Assembly: GCA_905221605.1 (NCBI GenBank)
Contig: CAJNDS010000122.1
Location: forward strand, 157,267-221,266
Length of the DNA stretch: 64,000 nt
Reading direction: 5' to 3'
DNA from: Symbiodinium natans
Lineage: Eukaryota; Sar; Dinophyceae; Suessiales; Symbiodiniaceae
The notes beneath the pieces are model-generated. The model ran no database searches and was not told where the DNA came from. It was given only the letters and a program-made list of their open reading frames with translations. The position numbers and the translations under genes were made by a program. Shown here one piece after another: positions 53,861 to 63,798 of this stretch (within the stretch, counting starts at the first letter, position 1; each line of letters starts with the position of its first letter).

Positions 53861-54021
53861 GGTGGCATTGGCTCAAGCTTTCGGCAGGGGCTTCTGCCTT
53901 TCTAGCGGCAACGCCTTGCATGCCCCAATCTTTGTAAGATGCACAATTTAACGAAGTTCAGGTTTGAAGTCCTCTGTGATGGTATGCTTTATCATTTCAA
54001 TTTTTGAGCATGCCTCCAGAT

Positions 54022-55745
54022 TGGCGTGGAGAATGCAGCACACATCTGGGTGCTTCAGCAGCAGGACTACAGCTGGAGTGCTGCATCTTCGCTACCCATG
54101 GCGCAAAGCCATGCTGGTTTGTAATGTAACATTAGATTCTTAGTCGATTACCAGCCGTACGCTCAACTTCAGTCGTACGAGCTGCGTGACAGTGAGCTTC
54201 TTTCCCTACCAACGCTGGGGATTGACACGTGGGACGAGCGCACAGCAGTTGCTGCGAATAATTTTGTGTCTCTTGGTGGCAGTCAGGTGCTAAAGGCACT
54301 CTGCTCATTGACGTGTACAGACCTAGCCCGCACTCTGGCCAGCCATGCAGGATTTCATGGCTGGCCTCGTGTATTTCCTAGGGCTAGAACTAACGCTGGA
54401 TTGGCAAAACCACGCACGGCCACCCATGTTGCCTTTGTACCCTAAACCCCCTTAAACAACTGGCTGCAATGTTGCTCCCCCAGACGGTCCCAGACCTTTG
54501 TCCCAAACACTAAACCTTAAAACCTAAACCCTGAAACCCTAACCCATAAACCCAGCACTGCTGTCTCAGGTCTTGGGGCCATTTCTCCAGACCTCTCCTT
54601 CGGAGGCCAGTTTCCGTATGTTTCCGCATACTGATGCTACTTGGAGGTTCATGGTACTTATTAACCAATGATAACTGTATTTATAACCCACTTAGGAGCC
54701 CCCTAAGTGCACTAATATGAGTACAGTTATAGTTGGTTAATTAGTACCATGAACCTCCAAGTGCCATCTGAGATTGCTAGTTCTTCAGTTCTTTTCTGTT
54801 CTACTACAGTAAGTAGGTGAGAATCTTGTATTGCTATTGGTTCATATTCTGTCTGGTCATATGTGTCTGACAGAATAGTTTTGTTATTCTATTCTGTTAT
54901 TCTATTGTTGTATTCTGGTGTTGCTGTATGAACTATAGTAGTATACTATAGCACTAGTGTACGATAGTATCATTACATTCTTATGTGAATATTTTTTATG
55001 GTATGAGAGCATTATCGTATTCTAGTAATATAGTATTTAGTATTCTAGTATGATTGCGTTAGAGTATTATAGTATTATAGTCGTATAGTATTATAGTATT
55101 ATGGTATTATAGCATTATAGTATTATAGTATTATAGTATTATAGTATTATAGTATTTTGTATTATAGTATAATAGTATTATGGTATTATAGTATTATAGT
55201 ATCATAGTATCATAGTATCATAGTATCATAGTATCATAGTATAGTATTATCGTATTATAGTATTATAGTATCATAGTACTATGGTATTATGGTATTATGG
55301 TACTTTTTTATTGTAGTATTTCGTATTCTAGTATTATAGCATTATAGTATGAAGGCATTATCGTATTCTCGTATTACGGTATGAGAGCAGAATTGTCACT
55401 TGTATGCAGCGCCAGACGGACCGAATCTGCCGGAGGCTTCCGAGGGATCGGAGGGATCTCTGAAAATCTTTGCCTTCACCATCCTGTTCATCGCCTTCCT
55501 CTTCTACAGGCGCGCACTTTTTAGGGAGGTTTATTTAAGGTGCAGGGTTTAGGGTTTAGGGTTTAGGGTTTAGGGTTTAGGGTGGGCCTGGGGGGAGTTT
55601 GTTCCCCACAAGCACCGGTGCACCTCGATGCAGGGCCTGCGCGAAGCGCTCTGGCAAAGAAGAAGAGGAAGAGGTTGGGACGGGAGGGTTTAGGGTTTAG
55701 GGTTTAGGGTTTAGGGTTTAGGGTTTAGGGCAAGACATCGCAGAG
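54022..55745 (+). CDS. Unidentified single-pass membrane protein
   Basis: 54022-54116 (VENAAHIWVLQQQDYSWSAA) after acceptor CCTCCAG joins in phase across a 27-base intron (54117-54143) to 54144-about 54440 (QLQSYELRDSELLSLPTLGI, DERTAVAANNFVSLGGSQVL, LASHAGFHGWPRVF). About 54560-54640 and 54762-54808 follow around a family D introner, with donor GTAAGT at 54809. 55409-55517 (PNLPEASEGSEGSLKIFAFT, ILFIAFLFYRR) carries one transmembrane helix. 55611-55690 (RCRACAKRSGKEEEEEV) and a ~21-base exon near 55735-55755 (DIAEQLK) would be cytosolic. The order fits one gene with a large N-terminal domain and a C-terminal anchor; family not recognised. Confidence 0.5.
54640..54761. mobile_element. Introner, family D (longest TIR)
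   Basis: CTTGGAGGTTCATGGTACTT and AAGTACCATGAACCTCC-type ends extend for about 30 bases (also TTAACCAAT / AGTTGGTTAA). Confidence 0.8.
54860..55385. repeat. TAGTATTA satellite / AT-rich block
   Basis: Dozens of TATTATAG / TATCATAG octamers (55040-55375), preceded by TATTCTGTTATTC repeats. It lies between a GTAAGT donor (54809) and an acceptor TATGCAG (55408), so it is intronic if the gene model holds. Confidence 0.9.
55538..55734. repeat. Two TTTAGGG arrays around a small exon
   Basis: Arrays 55546-55582 and 55687-55729 flank the exon-like frame 55611-55690. Confidence 0.9.
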
Positions 55746-55755
55746 CAACTGAAAG

Positions 55756-56140
55756 GTCGTCCTAAACCCTAGACCCTGAGCAGGATCAAGCCTCTCAAAG
55801 CAAAATGCAGCACACATGAAACAGAGCTTAGAGAAAGAGGAAGAACGGCAGACTGACATGCAGAGGAAGGGTAGAGCTGGAAGCCTGAACAATCTTTCAC
55901 CTTCGGAGCACTTGCATTGGGTGTATCAGTGTAGTGTCATGTAGGAGAGTGCCTCAGTGACCCCAAAACATCCACGAACTTTCACATCAGATGTCTGCTG
56001 CTGACCGCAGCAGTCGACAGTGTCGGCCACACAGCATGCGTGGCCTTAGCATGTCCCCGCTGTTTTCAGGACGAAAACTGGGAGGAGTGCTTCCAGGCCT
56101 GTTTTCTTTGTTAGGATCTGGCGATTTTCGATAGCCCAAC
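55756..56140. other. No clear exon
   Basis: Mixed sequence; the minus-strand frame 56046-56261 is likely a shadow. Confidence 0.35.
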
Positions 56141-56328
56141 AATGTGCAAGAAAGCCGTGTGGAGGTTTGTGATATGGATCTAGATCTTCAGCGCCTGTCG
56201 AACAGGAAGCGCCATATCTGGAGACTGCTCTCCGGATGGGCCACGCGCGGCCGCGCGTCATGCGTAGTGGCTCGGAGACCTGGAGACAGGACCTGGTCCG
56301 GCGATGCGAGTCATGCTTCCAGGAGATG
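56141..56328 (+). CDS. Possible terminal exon, unidentified
   Basis: A 60-codon frame reads ESRVEVCDMDLDLQRLSNRK then ASCVVARRPGDRTWSG, ending TGA 56327-56329. Arginine-rich; could close the preceding membrane-protein gene or stand alone. Confidence 0.35.
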
Positions 56329-56399
56329 ATTCCTAAACCCTAAGCCCTAAACCGCAATGTCTTGAGTATGTGTCAGGTGGAAGGCAAGGGAATATAAAC

Positions 56400-56570
56400 C
56401 TAAAGCATATAAACCCTAAACCCTAAACCCTTTGGGGGGTTTGAGCTTGAATTCGGAAGTGCGGCTTGAATAGGGCATAATGATAAACCCTATACCCTAA
56501 ACCCTAATGCCTTTTGGGGGTTTGAGCTTGACTTTGGAATTGCGGCCTGAATAGGGGATGATAATCGGGG
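56400..56570. repeat. Tandem duplication of an ~85-bp unit
   Basis: CCCTAAACC...TTTGGGGG(G)TTTGAGCTTGA(A/C)TT then TGCGGC(T/C)TGAATAGGG occurs twice (56430-56479 and 56508-56557). Confidence 0.8.
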
Positions 56571-56603
56571 TGGCCAAGCAACGCGCTACCAGAAGCTCAG
56601 TTT

Positions 56604-56820
56604 CTACTACTTGCTAAGAACCCCCAACAAAATATTGTAAAACAAATCCTCCTTATAAGGGCTATAGTTTTTTTTTTTTTGTCGGGGTGGTTTCTTACGC
56701 AAATAGTACCCCCCCCCCCCGCCCACATACTCTAACATAATTATACTGGGAGTATTGGGGGGGGGGGGGGGGGGGGGGGAGGGTTTTAATATTTGGGGGG
56801 GGGGGGGGGGAAGTACATGT
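56604..56820. other. Introner B copy plus C- and G-runs
   Basis: Family B ends at 56604 and 56708, then C10, G21 and G17 runs. No gene. Confidence 0.6.
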
Positions 56821-56970
56821 TTAGGGCTTTGGGTGAAAAACATATTGCACCGTTGACATCGACAAGCTCCTTGCAAGCCCTTTAAAAAAGGATCCCACAA
56901 AAGGACCCGAATTTAGAGAGCTACCCATATTCTAAGGATAATAACATGGTCCCTCCTTGCAAGTGATTCC

Positions 56971-57600
56971 ATGCATGGGGCTGGCAAAGGCTCCAAACTC
57001 AAAGCTGAGCCTTTAAAACAACAACATCAGGGCCTTTTTCAATTAGTAATGAGGGCAGTAGGTATGCCATGTGCCAGCAGGATCCCAGTCGCGAGCCTGT
57101 CCTGGTGTCTTGGGCTCAGGGCCGGGACGGGTCGATGCACAAGCTTGGTCTTACGTACAGGTTTAGGGTTTAGGGTTAGGGGTCACGGTTCCGGGTAGAC
57201 CCCTGATATCGTTGAGTTCCTTGTGTTGGTGTGCTGGTGTGTTGGTTGAGTTCAGTACTCCTTTTTTTTGCTGTCTTGCGAGAGCTGTCCTAGGTGTGCC
57301 TGAAGTTTTTGACCAGCTTCCCGAAACCCTAAAAACCCTAAACTGCAAATCCTGGCATCTTGCTGGTCGTATGTACCCCCAATTTCGATCCCCAAATAGT
57401 AGGATCCCCGCATAATAAGGGCCCCAAAAAGGTAACCCTAATTTCGGAAACCTTCATGCATGTTTGTGCGGGCCAACGGAACCCTGAGCCATGGGTTCTG
57501 CAGAAGGCCCAGTCATGCTTTCATTCAGATGAAGTTTCAGCGCCTCCCCCTACCACCAAGCCTAGACCAAGCCTCTGCCCCAACCCTACTGGAAGGTTCA
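56971..57600 (+). CDS. Exon-like frames, unidentified
   Basis: 56971-57163 (GKGSKLKAEPLKQQHQGLFQ), 57290-57330 (AVLGVPEVFDQLPETL) and, after a family F introner (57374-57452), 57455-57600 (PEPWVLQKAQSCFHSDEVSA). Weak; no family recognised. Confidence 0.3.
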
Positions 57601-57710
57601 GGGGGGTTTAGGGTTTAATTCAGGTGGCTGCCCAAGCCCGGATGCAAAAGGGTTTAGGGTTTTAGGGTTAGGAAACTGCGGGAGCCCCTAAACCCTAAAC
57701 CTTCTAGTTA

Positions 57711-59600
57711 TCCTTGCATAGATAGAATATGGTTTTCGTTGTTTTTTCGGGGATTTGGGCTTTTTCCCATGTTTTTGAAGGAACCCATAGATAGAATATT
57801 TTCGGGACCCTGAAAAAACGCCCGTTTTCGGGCCCTCCTGCGCACATATTCTAACTATGAGTTTCAAGACTCGTCAAGCACCAGATGGGTTCACTTATGC
57901 GTCTCAGCTCCTATGTGTCTTCACTTGAAACCTGGTGTATTCCATGTATGGGGGTTCTACGAGGGCCTGCAGGGCTTTAGTCCACGCTTGAGGCCAGGCA
58001 TATTCTATCTATGGGGTTCCCGCGAGCAGGCTGCAACAGGCTGTAGTATGAGGAAGAGAGGAGGAGAAGAGGAGGAGAGGAGGAGAGGGAGGAGAGGGAG
58101 CAGAGGGAGGAGAGGGAGGAGAGGGAGGAGAGGGAGGAGAGGGAGGAGAGGGAGGAGAGGGAGACTCCTGCATGCAGGAACCCATAGATAGAATATAGTT
58201 GAAGGAAGGAGGAGGAGAGGAGGAGAGGAGGAGAGGAGGAGAGGAGGAGAGGGAGGAGAGGGAGGAGAGGGAGGGGAGGGGGAGGAGAGGGGGAGGAGGG
58301 GGAGGGAGGAGGGGGAGGAGGGGGGAGGAGAGGGGGAGGAGAGGGGAGGAGAGGGGGAGGAGGAGAGGAGGAGGAGGAGAGGCGGGAGGAGAGGGAGGAG
58401 GAGGGGAGGGGGAGGAGGGAGGGGGAGGAGGAGAGGGGAAGGGGAGAGGAGAGGGGGAGGAGGAGAGGGGGGGAGAAGAGGGGGAGGAGGAGGGGAGCCC
58501 GGAGGAGGGATAGGGGGAGAGGGGGAGGAGAGGGGGGAGGAAGAGGGGGGAGAGGGGGAGAGGGAGGGAGCAGGGGGAGGAGAGGGGGAGAGAGGGGGGA
58601 GAGGGGGGAGGGAGGAGAGGGGAGGAGAGGGGGAGGAGAGGGGGGAGAGAGGAGAGGAGGAGAGGGGGAGGAGAGGGGGAGGAGGAGAGGGGAGGAGAGG
58701 GGGGAGGAGAGGGGGAGGAGGGGGGGAGGGGGGAGGGGGGGGCGAGGAGGAGGAGGGGGAAGGAGGGGGGGAGGAGGGGGGGAGGAGGGGGGGAGGGGGG
58801 GGAGGAGGGGAGGGGAGGGGGAGGAGGAGGAGGAGGAGGAGGAGGAGGAGAGGAGAGGAGAGGAGGAGGAGAGGGAGGAGGCAGAGGAGCGAGGAGAGAG
58901 AGGAGGAGAGGGAGGAGGAGGAGAGGAGGAGGAGAGGGAGGAGGAGGAGGAGGAGGGGAGGAGGATGGGGAGGAGGATGGGGAGAGGGAGGGGAGGAGGA
59001 GAGGAGGAGGAGGAGGAGGAGGAGAGAGGAGGAGAGGAGGGAGGAGGAGGAGAGGAGTGAGAGGAGGAGGGAGAGGGAGGAGAGGAGGAGAGGAGGAGAG
59101 GAGGGGAGGAGAGGAGGAGGAGGAGAGGAGGAGAGGAGGAGGGAGGAGGGGGGAGGAGGGGAGGAGGGGAGGGGAGGAGGGGAGGAGGAGGAGGAGGAGG
59201 AGGGGAGGAGCGGAGGAGGAGGAGGGAAGGAGGGAGGGGAGGGAGGGGGAGGAGGAGGAGGAGGGGAGGAGGGGAGGAGGGGAGGAGGGGAGGAGGGGAC
59301 GAGGGGACGAGGGGACGAGGGGACGAGGGGAGGAGGGGAGGAGAGGAGGAGAGGAGAAGAGGAGAAGAGGAGAAGAGGAGAAGAGGAGAAGAGGAGAAGG
59401 AGAGGACCCCAAAACAGCACCTCCAACTCCTCCTCCTGCAGGAACCCATAGATAGTATATAATTGACCCCGGTGCGCCCCTTGGCCCTAAATTTTCGGCC
59501 AATATTCTATCTAACGTTTTGGGGGTTTCGATATTCTATCTATCGTTTTGGAAAGGGGGTTTTGTTTTTTTTTTGTTTTCGGATTTTCAAATATTCTATC
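57711..59600. repeat. ATATTCTATCTAT-motif region around a GGA tract
   Basis: The 13-base motif (or its complement ATAGATAGAATAT) occurs near 57720, 57789, 57998, 58188, 59449 (variant), 59502, 59530 and 59590, often joined to GGAACCC. A longer unit (CTCCTGCA..GGAACCCATAGATAG) is present on both sides of the polypurine tract (about 58166 and 59430). Confidence 0.75.
58043..59405. repeat. 1.36-kb GGA/GGGA polypurine tract
   Basis: The + strand is almost only G and A, with GGAGGAGA and GGGGGAGG units, broken at about 58163-58200 by a non-purine module and at 58743 and 58923-58981 by single changes. Three minus-strand frames of about 470-500 residues (S/P/L only) run through it and are artefacts of composition. 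Confidence 0.95.
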
Positions 59601-59687
59601 TACTTAAGGATGCCTATAAACCCTAAACGCTAAGCCCTAAAGCCTAAACCCTAAACCCCCCCTAAACCCGAAGCCCTTCTGAGCTTT

Positions 59688-60330
59688 GGAGCCCTGTCGA
59701 GGCGCGGAGTGTCAGCACACGAGCTTCTCCTCACGTGAGGGAGTTTAGTGATTTCAGGCTGATGGTGCCGCCACTGGCCACATTTGACATCATAGCTTAG
59801 TCTTGGCCTTAGGCTCTAGCATGTTCTTATGGTTGGGGACCCAAAAAGGACAGAAGCATAAGCATTTTAGAGGTATGTCCCTACCTTGTTGAGCTTCATG
59901 ATAAGGGGGTTTATATGGGATATCCCTATCCTAATTTTTACTTATGTGCTTTTTGGGGCCCTATATTGTTCCTTGTGGGCGTGGCGCGGAACGATTGGGT
60001 ATGGTGGGGTGGGGAGAGAAGCCGTGAATCTGTTTCGATATGCGTGCAACAAAGTGAAAGGCGGGGTGGATCCGAAACATCAGTACAGCCGTATGCCATG
60101 GGAAGCGATTTTCACTTTAGAGGGTTTAGGGTTTAGGTTTTAGGATATTTCTTTAGTTATTTCTCATCCGCGCATTCCTAGCGGCCCTAGCGGAACTTAT
60201 GGGAGACCCCCCTTTCAAGCTGCATCCGTTCAAGTTCGGCCCACGGCTGGCACCACAGAGTCAATTCCTGCGCGGTATCTTTAATTTCACCTACGATTGC
60301 ATAGAGGAGCGTGCCAGCGCTCAACAGTGA
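59688..60330 (+). CDS. Unidentified gene, terminal exons
   Basis: 59688-59802 (VEARSVSTRASPHVREFSDF, VPPLATFDIIA), 59998-60118 (GREAVNLFRYACNKVKGGVD, HQYSRMPWEAIFTL) and 60180-60330 (LAELMGDPPFKLHPFKFGPR, SQFLRGIFNFTYDCIEERAS), stop TGA 60328-60330, after acceptor CATTCCTAG. The last two are strong by composition. No family recognised. Confidence 0.5.
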
Positions 60331-60403
60331 ACCCAAATCGCCACAATAAGTGACAAAGCGCAAGTGGCGCGGCGAGCTCCCAAGTGCATCGATTCACAGA
60401 GCA

Positions 60404-60577
60404 CTTGGAGGTTCAGGGGTGGCTACAAGTAGAGTTATAAGTTCTCTGTAAGTAGGGTTAGCAGTATAGGTACCATACTCATAACCCCAGACCCTAAACC
60501 CGAAACCCATCCTCATAACCCCAGACCCTAAACCCGAAACCCTAAACCCTAATTATATCTACCCATGAACCTCCAAG
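60404..60577. mobile_element. Introner, family D, with internal duplication
   Basis: CTTGGAGGTTCAGGGGTGGC and CTACCCATGAACCTCCAAG ends. Inside, a 30-base unit CTCATAACCCCAGACCC...CCCGAAACCC is repeated twice and runs into CCCTAAA units. Confidence 0.75.
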
Positions 60578-60582
60578 CAGAG

Positions 60583-61121
60583 CTCTGGTAGGAGCGGCCG
60601 TCCGGCACAGGCTCTCAGAGCGGAAGAGTCCACGTACCTGTGCTTAGGGTTTAGGGTTTAGGATTTAGGGTTTAGAGTTTAGGGTCCAGGGTCTAGGGTC
60701 TAGGGTTTAGGGTTTCAGGTTTAGGGTTTAGGGTTGTGCTCAAAGAACAGATGCTGCACTTCATGTTCTATGGGGTGTTCGCATTGAGCCCTAAGATTGG
60801 GTCGTATACCCTGATACTTTCATCGCCATGAATAATTAGATTAATATATATATATATATACATGTATATATATATATGTGTGTATTTGTATATATATATA
60901 TATATATATATGTATCTATATATATATATATATATATGCATTAAAGTTTTCCCCCTGTACTAACAGTCCTTAAAAGGAATGATCGTAGGGGGTACTCTCA
61001 TCCCGCTGGTAGTATAAGGGGGAACATCCCAATACATGAGCCCAAACCCCTTCGTTGGGTTTCTTTGGTTCCCAAGGGTTCCGAGCCCTGGTTCTTCGTA
61101 GGGAATGCGGGAATCAGGGCC

Positions 61122-61157
<36 letters not shown>

Positions 61158-63798
61158 TAAGGGATTCTATAATTAGGGTACCTCACTTCCCTCATTCCCT
61201 ACTAAGAACCAGCCAGGAAAGCCCACCAGCCGCCATCTTTTGCAGGCGGAAGCCCTCCGCGTGGTGGCTGCAGAGGCCGAGTCTCAAGCTCAGCGCACGC
61301 TTAGGGTTTAGCGTTTCGGGTTTAGGGTTCAGGGTTTATTCTGCTATCTTGTTTGGGATGTTCCCCCTTATAATAACAGCCCTTAATTGGGATGAAAGTA
61401 CCTTCCCTAGTATGATCCCTCTGAAGGACTGCTAGTATAAGGGGGAACGTCCCAAGATCTTATGATTGTAAGCATGTTGTTCTATGGTTTTTGTTTATAC
61501 TCGTACTGTAGCGCAGCAGCGCTTGGGCGGATCTATTGCGCACTTCGACCAAGCAGAGAAGTTCATGCCAGAAAACTCGACACCTAGGCAGGCAGCAGGT
61601 GCTCATTCTCACAGCGTTTGGCGTTTGGCATGTCCAGCAGAGTCGAGTCGAGGTCTGCAAAACTTGTGGCCCAACAGCAGCAAGAGGACCGAACGAATCG
61701 GGTCACATTCTTGAGCGGCTTGCTTGCGATGCCTAGCTTGCTTGGAGGCTCATGGTACTTATCAACCAATGACATCTGTACTTATAGAACCATATGAGGG
61801 CACTCAAAGGGGCTTGCAGGTGGGTCTTATGCACAGTTAGAATTGGTTTATTAAGTACCATGAACCTCCAGGTAGATCCCTTACTACAGTCTGCTAGCCA
61901 TTTTCTCGCAGCAACGATCCCCAAACCCGAACTGGTCCCTAAACCCTAAACCCTAAACCCTAAACCCTAAACCCTAAACCCTAAACCCTAAACCCCAATC
62001 CTGGCCGGAAGGCCTTCTGCCTGTTGCCCCTGCCAGGAGCTGCGCAAGCTGCAGAAGGACTACGAGGTGAGGGCTTTATAGGAGTTCTTGAATCGTGTTT
62101 TCAGATTATACTGTACTATAGTTATCTTGTACGATTTTGTATTGTACTAGATTATACTAGATTACACTGTATCATACTACACCCAAATAATACCCTCTAC
62201 TACTATTGGGTCAATGCCTATTTTTTGGATCCTCCCAGGGGTCTGGGTTATAGGAGTTCATGAATCACACGGAGGGCTCCACAGTCTTTTTCTCAGATGA
62301 TACCACACGATATTATCCCGTACTGTATATTGTATTGTACTATGTTATGCTAAATTATACTGTATCATGCTGTCTATTACGATGTTACGCGATTTTAGAC
62401 CGTGTATTATACTGGGTTTAAAGAGGCTTCAGCTGCTTTTGGCACTTCAGAAGCTCAGTCAGGGTTAGAAGCTCAGTCAGGGTTTGAAACTTGGTGTTTA
62501 TACTGCAGGGCTTCGGCGAATCCAAAAACCTAAGCCCTAAACGGGTGCAGGCCCCAAAGGCCTGCAACAGAAGCTGGCCGCCATTTGCGTTGTCTTCATG
62601 AGTCTTCATCCAAACATAGGTTTAGAGTTTGGGGTTTGGGTTTGGGGTTCCTTTGCTTTCAGCTTGCTTCGGAAATCGACGGTGCCGGGGGCAAAGGTCA
62701 ACCGTGAGGGGTTTAAATGTTCCCCGAAGTTGCCCTGCAGGCTTAAACCCGAAAGAGTATGAGCCATTTTCCCAGCACCCCAAACCCTAATTAATCGCCA
62801 CACTGCCTTGAACCCTGTCTTGAACCCTATGAACCTTATCAGCACTTTTAAAAGCCGTTATACCACGAACCGCAGAGCCCGAACAGCCCCTGAAGCCTAA
62901 ACCTAAGCTCGCAGGAACAGGGATGCCAGAACAAGGAGCTCCTCGAATCCATGCAGGTGAGCAGAAACGTTCACCCTAAACTCTTTTACACCCTTATTGA
63001 ACCCTAAACCTTCTCTACACCTTCTCTTTATTGAACCCTAAACCTTCTCTACACCTTCTCTATTTAAATGTTACTGCAACGTTCTGGTTTTGGGTTTCTT
63101 TAACCCTCAGAGGGGTCCCCCAGGACCGCCGGCCAGGTTCCGAGTTGACAGGGCAAAGGTTGGGCCCCCTGCCCTGTCATTCCGCTCGGGGATGCCTGGA
63201 GAGCTCCTAAAGCATCCCAAAAGCATCCCAGAGGTCATTCAACTAGGGTTTAGGGTTTAGGGTTTAGGGTTTAGGGTTTAGGGTTTATGGTTTATGGTTT
63301 ACTCCCAATTCCTAGCTTGGCCCTTGGGATATTTGATAGTTCCCTACTTGGATTGAAGGAGATCATCTTTAGCAGCGTGTTTCAGAGCTTGATGAGTCCT
63401 GACCACTCTCAGCCTCGAGCCCTAACTGCCTCACAGGAATACCGCCACCCCCAAAACTCCTAGCCTAGCATAAACATCTAGGCTCCCCTTAGAATAAGGA
63501 CCCCTTAGAATAAGGACCCCAAAAAGGTACCCCGAATGTTGGAAACTCCCAGAATCTACCTTTCATAGCATGGTGGCGTGTTTCTTTTCCTAAAGCCTAA
63601 ACCCTAGATCCTAAACCCCAAACCCCAAACCCCAAACCCTAAACCCTAAACCCTAGACCCTAGACCCTAAAGCCTAAACCCTAGCCCAGCATGGTGGCGC
63701 GCTTCTATTCAGAGGCCCAGCAGAAGGACATGCAGCAGCTCGTCACGGAGCTGGGGGCCTTGCGGGGTGCCGAGGCAGACGGCTCAGATACGTTCTGA
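60583..63798 (+). CDS. Coiled-coil protein with micro-exons
   Basis: Exon-like frames: 60583-60645 ([19 protein letters not shown]), 60736-60834 ([20 protein letters not shown]), 61250-61303 ([19 protein letters not shown], acceptor TTTTGCAG), about 61630-61740 (two frames possible, e.g. [19 protein letters not shown]), 62037-62066 ([10 protein letters not shown], exact CCTGCCAG|...|GTGAGG), 62912-62956 wait-free frame [14 protein letters not shown] (CTCGCAG|...|GTGAGC), about 63376-63396 (RVSELDE, acceptor TTTAGCAG) and 63710-63798 ([23 protein letters not shown] 63796-63798, acceptor TTCTATTCAG). The 30- and 45-base exons have canonical GT-AG borders. All pieces are helical and charged, consistent with one coiled-coil protein; gene boundaries upstream are uncertain. 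Confidence 0.5.
60846..60938. repeat. (TA)n microsatellite
   Basis: TA runs with ACATG and TGTGTG interruptions, adjacent to a family A element. Confidence 0.9.
60945..61032. mobile_element. Introner-like element, family A
   Basis: TTTTCCCCCTGTACTAACAG left; AGTATAAGGGGGAACATCCC right. Confidence 0.65.
61088..61212. mobile_element. Introner, family G, with (TA)n loop
   Basis: CTGGTTCTTCGTAGGGAATG and CATTCCCTACTAAGAACCAG ends around (TA)14. Arranged as in the 52444-52684 copy. Confidence 0.8.
61349..61456. mobile_element. Introner-like element, family A (most complete)
   Basis: TTGGGATGTTCCCCCTTATA and TATAAGGGGGAACGTCCCAA are 20-base inverted ends; inner CAGCCCTTAATTGGG / CTGAAGGACTG. Confidence 0.8.
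61741..61871. mobile_element. Introner, family D
   Basis: CTTGGAGGCTCATGGTACTT and AAGTACCATGAACCTCCAG ends, close to the 54640 copy. Confidence 0.8.
61938..61995. repeat. (CCCTAAA)8 array
   Basis: Uniform array 40 bases upstream of the micro-exon at 62037. Confidence 0.95.
63567..63706. repeat. CCCTAAA-type array flanked by 19-bp direct repeats
   Basis: AGCATGGTGGCG(T/C)G(T/C)TTCT occurs at 63567-63585 and 63688-63706 (17 of 19 identical). Between them lie about twelve CCCTAAA / CCCCAAA / CCCTAGA units. Confidence 0.85.

Noticed and set aside
57977-59502. Three long minus-strand open frames (470-500 codons of S, P, L)
   Set aside because: They exist in all three frames because the strand is almost purely pyrimidine and contains no stops; composition artefact of the GGA tract.
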